Origin: JAHFUI01 sp041485905
Lineage (GTDB): Bacteria > Acidobacteriota > Vicinamibacteria > Vicinamibacterales > CAVVIG01
Assembly (NCBI GenBank): GCA_041485905.1
Contig: JBGPKK010000001.1
Span: forward strand, 1 to 64,000
Length of the DNA stretch: 64,000 nt
Reading direction: 5' to 3'
Under the pieces are notes generated by a model. It was given only the letters and a program-made list of their open reading frames with translations, did not search any database and was not told the DNA's origin. Within the stretch, counting starts at the first letter, position 1; the number at the start of each line of letters is the position of its first letter. Of this stretch, positions 42,830 to 51,023 are shown one piece after another. The position numbers and the translations under genes were made by a program.

Positions 42830-43515
42830 CGTACCAGATCCACCGGCGGCGGGACAAAGGCGTCATGAGCAGACTCCCACGGCAGCGCCGCTTCCGCTGG
42901 CGCGTGCATACCGTCAGCCCGGTTCGGAAGCTCGCTCGCGCGCGAGCGGTCGCCGTGCAGGAAGCGATCGAGCATCGCGTATCCATGCTCGCTGGCGGCC
43001 GACTCCGGATGGAACTGGACACCGATAACGGGATGCGTGCGGTGTTCGACCGCCATAATCTCGCCGTCGTCTTTGGCGGAAGCGATTACGCGCAGCGATT
43101 CCGGCAGTGAGGCACGCGCGATCACGAGCGAGTGGTAACGCGCGACCCGCAGCGGCGACGGCAGCCCGGCAAAGATGCTCGAACCGTCATGGACGACAGG
43201 CGAGGTTCTACCGTGCAACGGGCGGCCGGCCCGCACGATATCGGCGCCGTACGCGGCGCCGATGCACTGGTGGCCGAGGCACACGCCGAGAACAGGTATC
43301 GTCGCGCCGAAGCGCAGGACGACATCGGTCGAGATCCCGGCTTCGAGCGGCGAACAGGGGCCGGGCGACAGAATGATGTGGCTCGGCGAGAGCGTCTCGA
43401 TCCCCTCCAGCGTCACCTCGTCGTTCCGGCGCACGACGGCCTCACCGCCCAGTTCGCGCACGTATCGCGCCAGGTTGTGGACGAAAGAATCGTAGTTGTC
43501 GATGAGAAGGATCAT
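42826..43515 (-). CDS. pabA: Aminodeoxychorismate synthase, glutamine amidotransferase subunit
   Basis: A 229-residue class I glutamine amidotransferase: MILLIDNYDSFVHNLARY at the start, HIILSPGPCSPLEAG, the nucleophile in GVCLGHQCIGAAYG, and the histidine/glutamate pair in VIGVQFHPESAAS. It delivers ammonia to PabB. A tail of about 40 residues after the catalytic part is longer than usual. It could also serve as TrpG, but its ATGA overlap with pabB and GTGA overlap with pabC set its role in 4-aminobenzoate synthesis. Confidence 0.9.
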   Translation of the reverse strand: MILLIDNYDSFVHNLARYVRELGGEAVVRRNDEVTLEGIETLSPSHIILSPGPCSPLEAGISTDVVLRFGATIPVLGVCLGHQCIGAAYGADIVRAGRPLHGRTSPVVHDGSSIFAGLPSPLRVARYHSLVIARASLPESLRVIASAKDDGEIMAVEHRTHPVIGVQFHPESAASEHGYAMLDRFLHGDRSRASELPNRADGMHAPAEAALPWESAHDAFVPPPVDLVR

Positions 43516-45023
43516 GCGGGCACCGCGAGGACGTCGATCATACCGCGCGCCTTGTCGAGTGTCTCGCGGTACTCCTGTTCGGGGTCCGAGTCGGCCACGA
43601 TCCCGCCGCCGGCGCTGAAGTACACCCGGCCGCCGCGTGCGACGGCGGTGCGGATGGCGATGCTGCTGTCGAGCGGCCCGGTGACGCTCCAGTATCCGAT
43701 GGCGCCGCAGTACACGCCCCGCGCCGATGGCTCCAGCTCGGCGATGATCTCCATCGCGCGCACTTTCGGGGCGCCGGTAATGGAGCCACCGGGAAACGCC
43801 GCACGCAGCAGATCGGCCCCGTCCGCGCCGGGCGAAAGCTCCCCGACCACGGTCGAGACCAGGTGGTGGACGGTGGCGTAGCGCTCGAGCGCGAACAGCT
43901 CGGGCACGCGGACGGTGCCGGGAGCGCACACGCGGGATAAGTCGTTTCGCATCAGGTCGACGATCATCAGGTTCTCGGCGCGATCCTTCGCGCTCTCGGT
44001 AAGCACCACGCCGAGCGCCGCGTCATGCTCGGGTCCCACGCCGCGTGGACGGGTCCCCTTGACCGGGCGCGTCTCGACGTGCCCGCCGACGTCCACTTGC
44101 AGGAAGCGCTCGGGCGACGCGCTGAGCACGACCGCGTCCGGAAAATCCAGATAGGCGGCGAAGGGAGCAGGGTTCCGCGTGCGCAGCCGCCGATAGAGCG
44201 CCCACGGCGGCTCCTCGAGCGGCGCGTCAAAGCGCTGAGACAGGTTGGCCTGAAAAATGTCGCCGGCGAAGATGTATTCACGCACGCGGGCGACCGCATC
44301 GAGGTAACCCCTGTGCGTGAACGACGATCGAATCGCAAGGTGCGGGTCCCACCATCCACCCTCGACCGGATAGGCTGGCGCCGGGGCGTCCCGTGCAGTC
44401 GTCAGTCGACGGTCGTCAGTCGACAGTCGATCGACGACCGACGACTGTCGACTGTCGACTGTCGACTGTAACCGCGCCCGCACGTCGGCCGCGCGTCGAG
44501 CGGCGCGGCGAGCGCGGGCCGCTGGTGATGTTTCCGGTAGGCCGGTGGAAATCAACCATGCACGGGATGCGTCGTGATCCCATGCCAGCACCCAGTCGTA
44601 CACGCCGAAGACGAGGTCGGGCAGCACGAGATCATCGTGGCGTGGCGCCGGAAGGCGCTCGAGCGCGCGGCCCCAGTCATATGCCACGTAGCCGGCGGCG
44701 CCTCCCTGAAAGGGCGGCAGCCCAGGCACCGGATCAGCAGCGTGCGGGGCGAGCCATCCACGAACGGCGGCGAGCGCGTCACCTGCGACGAAGGGCGTGG
44801 TGATGGCCGGCAGCCCGCTGCGCATCTCGAGGCAATCGGTCCGCGTCCCTTTGCTGCGCACGACGGCCACCGGATCGGCGACGAGAAAGGAATAGCGGCC
44901 AAGACGCGTTCCCGGCGCTGCGCTGTCGAGAAACAGGCGATACGGAAGTCCCTCGAGCCGTTCGCAGCAGCTCGAGGGATCGGGCGGTGGAACCAGTTCC
45001 TCGACGAGCGGAACGACGTTCAA
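43512..45023 (-). CDS. pabB: Aminodeoxychorismate synthase component I with repeat-encoded insert
   Basis: About 503 residues of the chorismate-utilising family. ETRPVKGTRPRG has the PIKGT-type lysine of PabB rather than the alanine of TrpE; IVDLMRNDLSRVC, GSITGAPKVRAMEII and YFSAGGGIVADSDPEQEY complete the active site. The start is TTG at 45023 after GAGGG, because the longer frame begins in a repeat. Residues about 184-209, between the N-terminal and catalytic parts, are read from a palindromic GTCGAC-rich tract (44396-44470) giving a Ser/Asp/Arg-rich peptide, likely a flexible loop. It is first in the pabB-pabA-pabC-DUF447-mptG unit. Confidence 0.88.
   Translation of the reverse strand: MNVVPLVEELVPPPDPSSCCERLEGLPYRLFLDSAAPGTRLGRYSFLVADPVAVVRSKGTRTDCLEMRSGLPAITTPFVAGDALAAVRGWLAPHAADPVPGLPPFQGGAAGYVAYDWGRALERLPAPRHDDLVLPDLVFGVYDWVLAWDHDASRAWLISTGLPETSPAARARRAARRAADVRARLQSTVDSRQSSVVDRLSTDDRRLTTARDAPAPAYPVEGGWWDPHLAIRSSFTHRGYLDAVARVREYIFAGDIFQANLSQRFDAPLEEPPWALYRRLRTRNPAPFAAYLDFPDAVVLSASPERFLQVDVGGHVETRPVKGTRPRGVGPEHDAALGVVLTESAKDRAENLMIVDLMRNDLSRVCAPGTVRVPELFALERYATVHHLVSTVVGELSPGADGADLLRAAFPGGSITGAPKVRAMEIIAELEPSARGVYCGAIGYWSVTGPLDSSIAIRTAVARGGRVYFSAGGGIVADSDPEQEYRETLDKARGMIDVLAVPA
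44396..44470. repeat. Long GTCGAC-rich palindrome inserted in frame in pabB
   Basis: Left half built from GTCGTCAGTCGACGGTCGTC and GTCGACAGTCGA words; right half TCGACGACCGACGACTGTCG then three GACTGTCGACT units, the reverse complement in kind. The 75-bp length is a multiple of three with no stop in the pabB frame. Same words at 16411 and 25532 lie between genes. Confidence 0.8.
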
Positions 45024-45105
45024 GATACCCTCAGCGGTAAGTGTGAGGTCTGAAGTCTCAAGAGTGCGCACAGTGCAGACTTCAAACTTGAGACGTGAGA
45101 CACGC
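45024..45105. repeat. GTCTCAAG/CTTGAGAC inverted tract before pabB
   Basis: The gap between the DHPS-like gene and pabB holds GAAGTCTCAAG and CAAACTTGAGACGTGAGAC around TGCGCACAGTGCA, which is itself palindromic. A transcript could fold here. The GAGGG ribosome site and TTG start of pabB sit at its end. Confidence 0.5.
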
Positions 45106-46554
45106 TTACGGCTCCCGCTCGTTTGGATTCCGCCCGCTCTGCCGTGCCGTGTTCTGCGTCAGCCGCACGTGCGCGGACTTGTCCTCGTCTGGCGGCGTGA
45201 GATATCCCCACGACAACGCCCCTTCCTGGCGATAGGTCTTGCCAAGCGTCACCGCGAGGCTGGCGCGCGCCAGTTCCTTACCCAGGTAAAAAGCGTGCGT
45301 CGGTTCGTTGACGTCGAGCTGCGCGAAGATGGCCTGCAGATCCGTGCCGCGGACGAAGCGATCGCTGTTCAGCACGGTGATCGCCTCGTGGTCGGTGAAG
45401 ATGCGGAAATTGGGATCGGTGATGCCGGACTGCAGCGCGCGGAGCTCGTCTTCAGTGAAGGTGAGCACGGCCGGATCCTTCACCGTGACGAGGCGGTCGT
45501 CCACACCTTTGGGGATCGTGGGTTGTGTGACCGCGTAGTGCATGAGCCGTCGCGCCACATCCACTTCGCGCACGGCGCCGCGCGCCCATGGGATGACTTC
45601 TGTCGTGAGCACCGTGCGCACGCCCAGTTCCTGGCAGACGGCGATCAGCAGAGCGTTCACGCCGGTCGAGTCGGCCGCGGTGAGCTCGGTGAGGTTGCCG
45701 ATTCCCATCAGCATCTCCGCATCCGGATACCGTCGCCGCACCTCAGCGTAGCGCTCGAGTGACGCCATGAAACCGAAGCCGATCGGCTCCAGGATCGGAT
45801 CGATCAGGCACGGGACGCCCCACCGCATGAGCTTCTCGAGACTGGGGTCCAGCGTGTCCAACGCGGCGCCGAGATCGGGCACCACGACCACGCGTGCGCC
45901 GGTGCCGGCGAGGTCGCGCGCGGTCTCGATGTTCGAGCGGTTCACGCTCAGCACGAGCTCGGCTCCAGCCGCGACCGCCGTGCGGATCTCGTCCGCGTCG
46001 AACGTATCGACGCTCACGCGCATCCCGGCCGCGGTGAGCTCGCCGACGACGTCGCCCAGCGCGGGGAAAGCCAGACCGGGGGTGCACCCGATGTCGATCA
46101 CGTCGGCGCCAGACAGACGGAAATAATCCGCCGCGGCGCGCAGGGCCTCGCGCGACAGCCTTGGCGCATTGTTGATCTCGGCCAGGATTTCGATGTCCCA
46201 GGCGCCGTATTCGCGTGTCGCCGATGCCCGACCGAAGTGTTGCGGGATCTCGCGCAGGTCCTTGGGCCCTTTCTCCACCCGCACGCCGAGCTTCTCGCCG
46301 ATCACCTGCGGGGACCCTTCGCACAGCCCTGGGATCAGCACCAGGTCCGTGCCCTCCGGCACGTCCTGCCGATCAAGGTTGCGCGCGATCCAGTCGGTCG
46401 TCATGAGCGCCGCGACCGTGATCCGGAGCACGCTGACGTCGTACGCAAAGGGCGGCGCCATCTCGGCGAGGACGCGGCGGAGCGCCGGCTCGGCGAGTCG
46501 GCCGGTGACGAACAGCACGCGGCGCGACTCGGTCAGCGGGCTGGGGCTCTCCAT
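45106..46554 (-). CDS. DUF6513/dihydropteroate-synthase-like protein of H4MPT loci
   Basis: About 482 residues. An N-terminal domain of about 130 residues (VLFVTGRLAEPALRRVL to KGPKDLREIP) is followed by a DHPS-like TIM barrel: ILAEINNAPRLS, GADVIDIGCTPG, MRVSVDTFDADE, LVLSVNRSN, MLMGIGNLTELTAADSTG. This domain order is the pterin-binding protein found in H4MPT clusters of methylotrophs and methanogens. It probably joins the pterin pyrophosphate to beta-RFA-phosphate, though that step is inference for bacteria. The ATG shares one base with the stop of the PhhB gene. Confidence 0.83.
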   Translation of the reverse strand: MESPSPLTESRRVLFVTGRLAEPALRRVLAEMAPPFAYDVSVLRITVAALMTTDWIARNLDRQDVPEGTDLVLIPGLCEGSPQVIGEKLGVRVEKGPKDLREIPQHFGRASATREYGAWDIEILAEINNAPRLSREALRAAADYFRLSGADVIDIGCTPGLAFPALGDVVGELTAAGMRVSVDTFDADEIRTAVAAGAELVLSVNRSNIETARDLAGTGARVVVVPDLGAALDTLDPSLEKLMRWGVPCLIDPILEPIGFGFMASLERYAEVRRRYPDAEMLMGIGNLTELTAADSTGVNALLIAVCQELGVRTVLTTEVIPWARGAVREVDVARRLMHYAVTQPTIPKGVDDRLVTVKDPAVLTFTEDELRALQSGITDPNFRIFTDHEAITVLNSDRFVRGTDLQAIFAQLDVNEPTHAFYLGKELARASLAVTLGKTYRQEGALSWGYLTPPDEDKSAHVRLTQNTARQSGRNPNEREP

Positions 46555-46916
46555 CAGCGCGGGTCGCCGCTCCGCACGAACTTGTTCGGCGTGCCCGTGA
46601 GTGCGCCACCGTCTGCCGGTCGCCAGAGTGCGACGTCCTCGATGCGGCGAGCCAGCGCGAAATCCTTGTCGGTGATTCCACCGGCGCTGTGCGTCGCCAG
46701 CTTGACCGTCACGCGGCCCCACGTCACTGCCAGATCGGGATGATGGTAGGCGGCCTCCGCGATGTAGCCGATGGCGTTGACGAGCATGAGCGTCGTCGGC
46801 CACCCGTCGGTCTTGTACACACGGCGAATCCACCCGTCCTCGAAGTACCACCCGGGCAACTCGCTCAGGCGCCGGGCGATCTGCGACTCGTCGTATGTTT
46901 TCTCTTTATCTGACAT
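46554..46916 (-). CDS. phhB: Pterin-4a-carbinolamine dehydratase
   Basis: 120 residues. LSELPGWYFEDGWIRRVYK is the usual opening, and AYHHPDLAVTWGRVTVKLAT with THSAGGITDKDFALARRI carries the histidines and aspartate that dehydrate carbinolamine pterins. No aromatic amino acid hydroxylase gene is nearby; coupling (TGATG) to the DHPS-like H4MPT gene points to a role in methanopterin-type pterin chemistry instead. An SDR gene is 15 bp upstream on the same strand. Confidence 0.88.
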   Translation of the reverse strand: MSDKEKTYDESQIARRLSELPGWYFEDGWIRRVYKTDGWPTTLMLVNAIGYIAEAAYHHPDLAVTWGRVTVKLATHSAGGITDKDFALARRIEDVALWRPADGGALTGTPNKFVRSGDPR

Positions 46917-46931
46917 GCGAGCGGCCTCCTG

Positions 46932-47714
46932 TTACATGACGACGCCGCCACCCACCAGGATCATCTGGCCGGTGAGAAACGCGGCGGCCGGCGAGGCGAG
47001 AAAGACGGCGGCGCCGGCGACGTCCTCGGGCGCGCCCCACCGTTTAAGGGGCGTCGACTCCGCCACGGCGCGGTGCGTGTCCGCGTCCACGCCTCCGCCG
47101 AACGACGTCTCGATCCAACCCGGCGCGAGCACGTTGACGCGCACGCGCGGCGCGACCGACCTCGCCAGCGATTTGCTGAAGGCGAGCACGCCGCCTTTTA
47201 CCGCCGCGTACAGCTGCGGGTTGAGGCCAGGCATGCCGGTGAGCACGTGATCCCAGCTCATATTGATGATGACGCCGCCCTCATCCTGCGCGCCCAGCAT
47301 TTCCGCCGCCTGCCATGAGGCGAGCATCGTGCCGCGAAGATCCACGGTGAGCAGCAGGTCGAGCTTGTCGACTGCCGACAGTGAGGCGCCCTCGCCCGTG
47401 AGGATGTCTGCGCCGGCGTTGTTCACCCAGACATCGAGGCGTCCGAGGGAGTCGCGGGCTGCCGACGCGAGAGTACGGATGGACCCGACGTCGGCGAGGT
47501 CGAGGTGGATGACGGCGGCGCGGCGTGCGAGCGACCGGATCTCGGTTTCCACTTCGCGCGCGCCACTCTCGTTCGCGCGATAGGTAATCGCCACGTCGGC
47601 GCCCGCGCGGGCGGCGGCAAGCGCAATCGCCCGGCCGATTCCACTCGAGGCGCCGGTCACGAGCACGGCGCGACCGGTGAGCGGCGCAACGGGGTTGGTC
47701 ATCGAAGACTTCAT
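46932..47714 (-). CDS. SDR-family oxidoreductase in the H4MPT unit
   Basis: A 260-residue short-chain dehydrogenase. The NAD(P) loop is TGASSGIGRAIA near residue 20, NNAG near 102, the catalytic serine in INMSWDH and YAAVK for Tyr/Lys. Ser/Thr/Arg after the second strand (ITYRANESG) suits NADPH. It begins the unit that continues with phhB and the DHPS-like gene, so a pterin reductase (for example reducing dihydromethanopterin, as no DmrA-like flavoprotein is seen) is a fair hypothesis. It is divergent from a methyltransferase gene, with 17 bp between starts. Confidence 0.78.
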   Translation of the reverse strand: MKSSMTNPVAPLTGRAVLVTGASSGIGRAIALAAARAGADVAITYRANESGAREVETEIRSLARRAAVIHLDLADVGSIRTLASAARDSLGRLDVWVNNAGADILTGEGASLSAVDKLDLLLTVDLRGTMLASWQAAEMLGAQDEGGVIINMSWDHVLTGMPGLNPQLYAAVKGGVLAFSKSLARSVAPRVRVNVLAPGWIETSFGGGVDADTHRAVAESTPLKRWGAPEDVAGAAVFLASPAAAFLTGQMILVGGGVVM

Positions 47715-47731
47715 CGAGGATCATACTAGAC

Positions 47732-48436
47732 ATGACTGCCGGGGCTACCGGGGACGGCCACTCCGAGGACGAGCTGCGCGCGATTTACGATCAGAGCTAC
47801 GTCGATCAGTACGACCCGCATGCGGTCCGGCGGATGCGCCGCATGCTGCCGTTCTTCGACCTGTCCGGCCAGGAAGTCGTCGCCGACTTCGGGTGCGGGA
47901 ACGGCGTCCTCCTCGAGCTCGTCGCTCCCCGCGTCCGCGAGTATGTCGGCATCGATTTCTCCGAGCCCTTCGTGCTGGCGGCCAGGCGCCGCCGAGACGC
48001 ACGTGGCATCGAGAACGGGACGTTCCACTGCGCCGACATCGTCGCTTTCTGCGAAGAGCACCCGAACCACTTCGACGCCGCGTTCGCGCTCGACTTCTCG
48101 GAGCACGTGTACGACGACCAGTTCCTGCGGATCTTCCGCGCCATCCACGGCGCGCTAAAGCCAGGATCGTCGTTGTATCTGCACACGCCAAGCGGCGAGT
48201 ACTTCATGGAGCGGTTCAGGGAGTGGGGCATCCTCACGCAGATCGAGGGCCATGTCGCGGTCCGGGATGCCCGACGTCATCGGACGCTTCTCGCGCAATG
48301 CGGCTTCGCGAACGTCCACGTCCGCTACCTCGCCCACTACCTGTACGCGGCCTCGACGCTCCACTGGCTCGGCGCCTTGCCGCTGGTCGGTCGATACTTC
48401 CGCGCGCGATTGTTTCTCACATGTCGAAAGGACTAG
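47732..48436 (+). CDS. Class I SAM-dependent methyltransferase
   Basis: A 234-residue Rossmann-fold methyltransferase. VVADFGCGNGVLLEL is motif I, GIDFSEPFVLAARRR carries the acidic ribose binder, CADIVAF and FDAAFALDFSEHVYDD follow, and a hydrophobic C-terminal segment (AHYLYAASTLHWLGALPLVG) may touch the membrane or a lipid-like substrate. The substrate is unknown. Position between H4MPT genes suggests, without proof, a pterin- or quinone-like target. The gene is followed by a REP-like tract. Confidence 0.75.
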   Translation: MTAGATGDGHSEDELRAIYDQSYVDQYDPHAVRRMRRMLPFFDLSGQEVVADFGCGNGVLLELVAPRVREYVGIDFSEPFVLAARRRRDARGIENGTFHCADIVAFCEEHPNHFDAAFALDFSEHVYDDQFLRIFRAIHGALKPGSSLYLHTPSGEYFMERFREWGILTQIEGHVAVRDARRHRTLLAQCGFANVHVRYLAHYLYAASTLHWLGALPLVGRYFRARLFLTCRKD

Positions 48437-48450
48437 TGGACACCCACGCT

Positions 48451-48514
48451 GTGGCGCAGCGCTTGAGCGCTGCGAAAACGTGGCCGACTCGGAGGGCTGA
48501 AGCCCTGCGCTACA
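48451..48514. repeat. REP-like hairpin pair between genes
   Basis: GCAGCGCT/AGCGCTGC (48456-48473, 2-nt loop) and AGGGCT/AGCCCT (48493-48506, 2-nt loop) sit between GTGGCGC and GCGCTAC. The first has the same plan as the in-gene copy at 2652-2669, with changed but paired bases. Confidence 0.7.
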
Positions 48515-48557
48515 GCAGTACTGATTCAGCGCGGAGGTTCAAACCTGATAAAGAATA

Positions 48558-48609
48558 GGGCTCTCCCTCCGTGTCCTCTGTGTCCTCCGTGGTGGAGAGT
48601 GTGATCGGC
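48558..48609. repeat. TCCGTGTCCTCTGTGTCCTCCGTGG tandem tract before mfnB
   Basis: Three degenerate units of a 9-10-bp word (TCCTCCGTG) lie directly before the mfnB start and can be misread as extra N-terminal codons. A similar tract of TTTCGTG words lies before the HisA-like gene at 54290-54315. Confidence 0.5.
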
Positions 48610-49317
48610 ATGCGATTGCTGGTGAGCGTGATGGACGCGGCGGAGGCGGGCGCGGCGCTCGAGGGTGGCGCGGACGTGATCGACGCGAAAGATCCGTTTG
48701 CCGGCGCGCTCGGCGCGGTGTCGCGCGACGTGCTGCGCGCCATTCACGCGGCTGTTGGTGGTCAACGCCTTATCACCGCTGCGCTGGGCGACGCGACCGA
48801 CGAAGCGGCGATTGAGCGAGCCGCCCGCGAATTCACCGCCGACGCGGCGCTGGTGAAGGTGGGCTTCGCCGGAATCGCCACCACCGGACGTGTGGCGGCG
48901 CTCATTGCGGCTGCAGTGCGCGGCGCGAGGGCCGGAAGCCACGCGAACGGTGGGGTCGTCGCCGTCGCGTACGCCGATGCGGACCGTGCGGACGGCCTGG
49001 CGCCTGCCCTGATCATGGAAGCCGCAGCGGTTGCCGGCGCCGCGGGTGTGTTGCTCGACACGGCGAACAAGGGCGGACCCGGTCTCTGCGATCTCATCGC
49101 ACCGGCTGCGCTCGCCGCCTGGGTGTCGCGGGCGCACCAAGCCGGCTTGCAGGTCGCCCTCGCCGGTCGCTTGACGGCGGATGATCTCCCGCTCGTGCGC
49201 GATGCCGGCGCGGACATCGCCGGGGTCCGCGGCGCCGCGTGCAAGGGCGGCCGTACCGGCCGCGTGTCGGCCGACAAGGTCCGTCTGCTGCGGACGCTAC
49301 TCCGATTTCAGGGCTGA
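48610..49317 (+). CDS. mfnB: (5-formylfuran-3-yl)methyl phosphate synthase
   Basis: 235 residues of DUF556/MfnB. MRLLVSVMDAAEAGAALEGG and ADVIDAKDPFAGALGAVS place an aspartate at 25 and a lysine at 27, and LLDTANKGG a lysine at 154, matching the Schiff-base and catalytic residues of the archaeal enzyme as I recall. It joins two glyceraldehyde-3-phosphates into the furan ring of methanofuran. The start ATG 48610 is chosen because the upstream frame is repeat. Its 3' end overlaps the convergent MfnF-MfnE-like gene by 21 bp. Confidence 0.9.
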   Translation: MRLLVSVMDAAEAGAALEGGADVIDAKDPFAGALGAVSRDVLRAIHAAVGGQRLITAALGDATDEAAIERAAREFTADAALVKVGFAGIATTGRVAALIAAAVRGARAGSHANGGVVAVAYADADRADGLAPALIMEAAAVAGAAGVLLDTANKGGPGLCDLIAPAALAAWVSRAHQAGLQVALAGRLTADDLPLVRDAGADIAGVRGAACKGGRTGRVSADKVRLLRTLLRFQG

Positions 49318-50949
49318 GCTCAACGCGTCTGCTCGATCGGCGGCAACAATCACGGTCGTCACAGCCGCTGGCAGCGCGCGATCGAAATAATCATCCACCA
49401 CGTCGCCACCGGCCGCACCGGGAGGCTTGACGAGAACGAGTCGGCTCGCACCGACTTCTCCCGCCACCCAGGCGGCGATGCTGTCGCTTGTCACGTCCCA
49501 CGTGTGTGGAAGCGGATCGGCTTGGCGCAGCCAGCGCGATGGCGCAAGTACCGGCAGATGGCCGGCGTCGAGCGCGGCAGCGATCTCTTGGGGCTTGGCG
49601 ACGAGCACACCGCCGGCCACGCGCTCCACGATGAGGTGCGCGTACTGATCCATGGCCAGCACCGCCATCCAGTGCGCGGCATCGTCGGACAGATCGAGCC
49701 GCTGATCCACCGCACGAACGGCATCGGCGAACGGTCCACCTCCCGGCACCACAAGCAGCCGACGCTTGCGTGCGGCGGCAGCGATCGCCGCGAGCGCACC
49801 ATCGAAATGCCCGGCGTCCGCGAGCACGCCGCCGCCAAGTTTCACGACCGTGTCGACGAAGGCCGTCACGCCCGCCACGGCGGGCCTCGAGGCTTGCACG
49901 ACATCAACGACCGCTGGGCAAGCCTGCACGACATCACCTTGTGCCAGCGCCCGCTCGAGCAGTAGGGCGACGGCCGCAGCCGGTGTGCACCGCGCGACCG
50001 CGCTGCCGAGCTCCGTCGCCAGCCGCACAATCTGCAGCCCGGCCGCTCGTGCGGCCGCATCGCCCAGGAAGGCGCCCAGACCGGTGACCACCGCAATGTG
50101 CAGCGACGGATGGACGGTGAGCACGCGCCGAATCGCCGCGGTGATGCGCGCCACCTGCGCCTCCGCCAGCGCCGCGGCGATGGAAGACACCGCCGCTTCG
50201 TCCAGCAGCTCGCGATCCGCGCAGACGACGCGCGCGAGTCGTTCGCCGGCGAATTCGCGCGTGGCGGGACGCCCGTCGGGCGTCGGCGAGGTGTAGTCGG
50301 CCGGCGCGAGGTTGCCGCGCCACACGTGCACGTCGCCGGCAAGCGCGAACCCCTCCGCCGACACGCCGGTCAGCCTGCCGCCGACTGGCACGTGACTGGC
50401 CATCGCTTCGGCAGGAGTGCGGACCGCCCCCGTATATACGAGCTCGCCCGAGGCGAGGCGCTCCGGATCAGTCCGCCCTTCAGCGACCACTGCCCCTCCC
50501 ACGATGGGAACGATGTCCGTGCTGGTGGTGCCGATGTCGACAAGCAGCGCGTCAGGATGTCGGCCGGCGATCACGTGCGCGGTGGCCGCCCAGTTCGCCG
50601 CAGCCACGGCGAGCGCGTCCTGGCGAGCCTCGTCGGGCGCGAGGAAGCGCCCATCGACCGCGAACACTCGCACTACGCGCGACGGGAAAGCCGTCTCCAC
50701 CGCGTCGAGCACGAACGCGACGCCTTCGCGTTTGGTGCGGAACATCTGCGACAGCTCGGCGGTCATGGTCACGCCGTGCGGGGCACAGACGTCGGCGCCG
50801 ACTTCTGACGCGAGCCGACCGAGCAGCGATACGAGCGTGTCGGGAGCACGCTGCAGTTCAAAGGGCCGTGCGCGTACAGCCTTCACGTCGCCGTCCGCGA
50901 TGCGCGCGACCTTCGTGGCCACGCCCCCGATGTCCCAGCCGATCACCAA
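49297..50949 (-). CDS. Apparent MfnF-MfnE fusion (hydantoinase/oxoprolinase-like + amino acid kinase-like)
   Basis: 550 residues in two parts. Residues 1 to about 350 form an actin-like ATPase/hydantoinase-A fold protein of the H4MPT-linked type (IGWDIGGVATKVA; ALLVDIGTTSTDIVPI; SELVYTGAVRTP-like segment), similar to MfnF. Residues about 365-550 form an amino-acid-kinase fold (VVKLGGGVLADAGHFDGAL; LLVVPGGGPFADAVR; WDVTSDSIAAWVAGEVGA), similar to MfnE. In archaea MfnE phosphorylates the aminomethylfuran phosphate to the diphosphate, and MfnF couples that diphosphate to the tyramine part. Here both steps would sit on one chain. It converges with mfnB, which makes the furan ring. Confidence 0.82.
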   Translation of the reverse strand: MVIGWDIGGVATKVARIADGDVKAVRARPFELQRAPDTLVSLLGRLASEVGADVCAPHGVTMTAELSQMFRTKREGVAFVLDAVETAFPSRVVRVFAVDGRFLAPDEARQDALAVAAANWAATAHVIAGRHPDALLVDIGTTSTDIVPIVGGAVVAEGRTDPERLASGELVYTGAVRTPAEAMASHVPVGGRLTGVSAEGFALAGDVHVWRGNLAPADYTSPTPDGRPATREFAGERLARVVCADRELLDEAAVSSIAAALAEAQVARITAAIRRVLTVHPSLHIAVVTGLGAFLGDAAARAAGLQIVRLATELGSAVARCTPAAAVALLLERALAQGDVVQACPAVVDVVQASRPAVAGVTAFVDTVVKLGGGVLADAGHFDGALAAIAAAARKRRLLVVPGGGPFADAVRAVDQRLDLSDDAAHWMAVLAMDQYAHLIVERVAGGVLVAKPQEIAAALDAGHLPVLAPSRWLRQADPLPHTWDVTSDSIAAWVAGEVGASRLVLVKPPGAAGGDVVDDYFDRALPAAVTTVIVAADRADALSSALKSE

Positions 50950-51023
50950 ATCGATGCCGATTCTAGTCGACTCCGATTCAGCGGGGCGCGGGCGGCTCTG
51001 GAAAGTCGCGGTATGATCCGCGC

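Noticed and set aside
44396..44470. CRISPR-like or attachment-site repeat
   Set aside because: The words are contiguous, with no unique spacers of constant length and no cas or integrase genes near.
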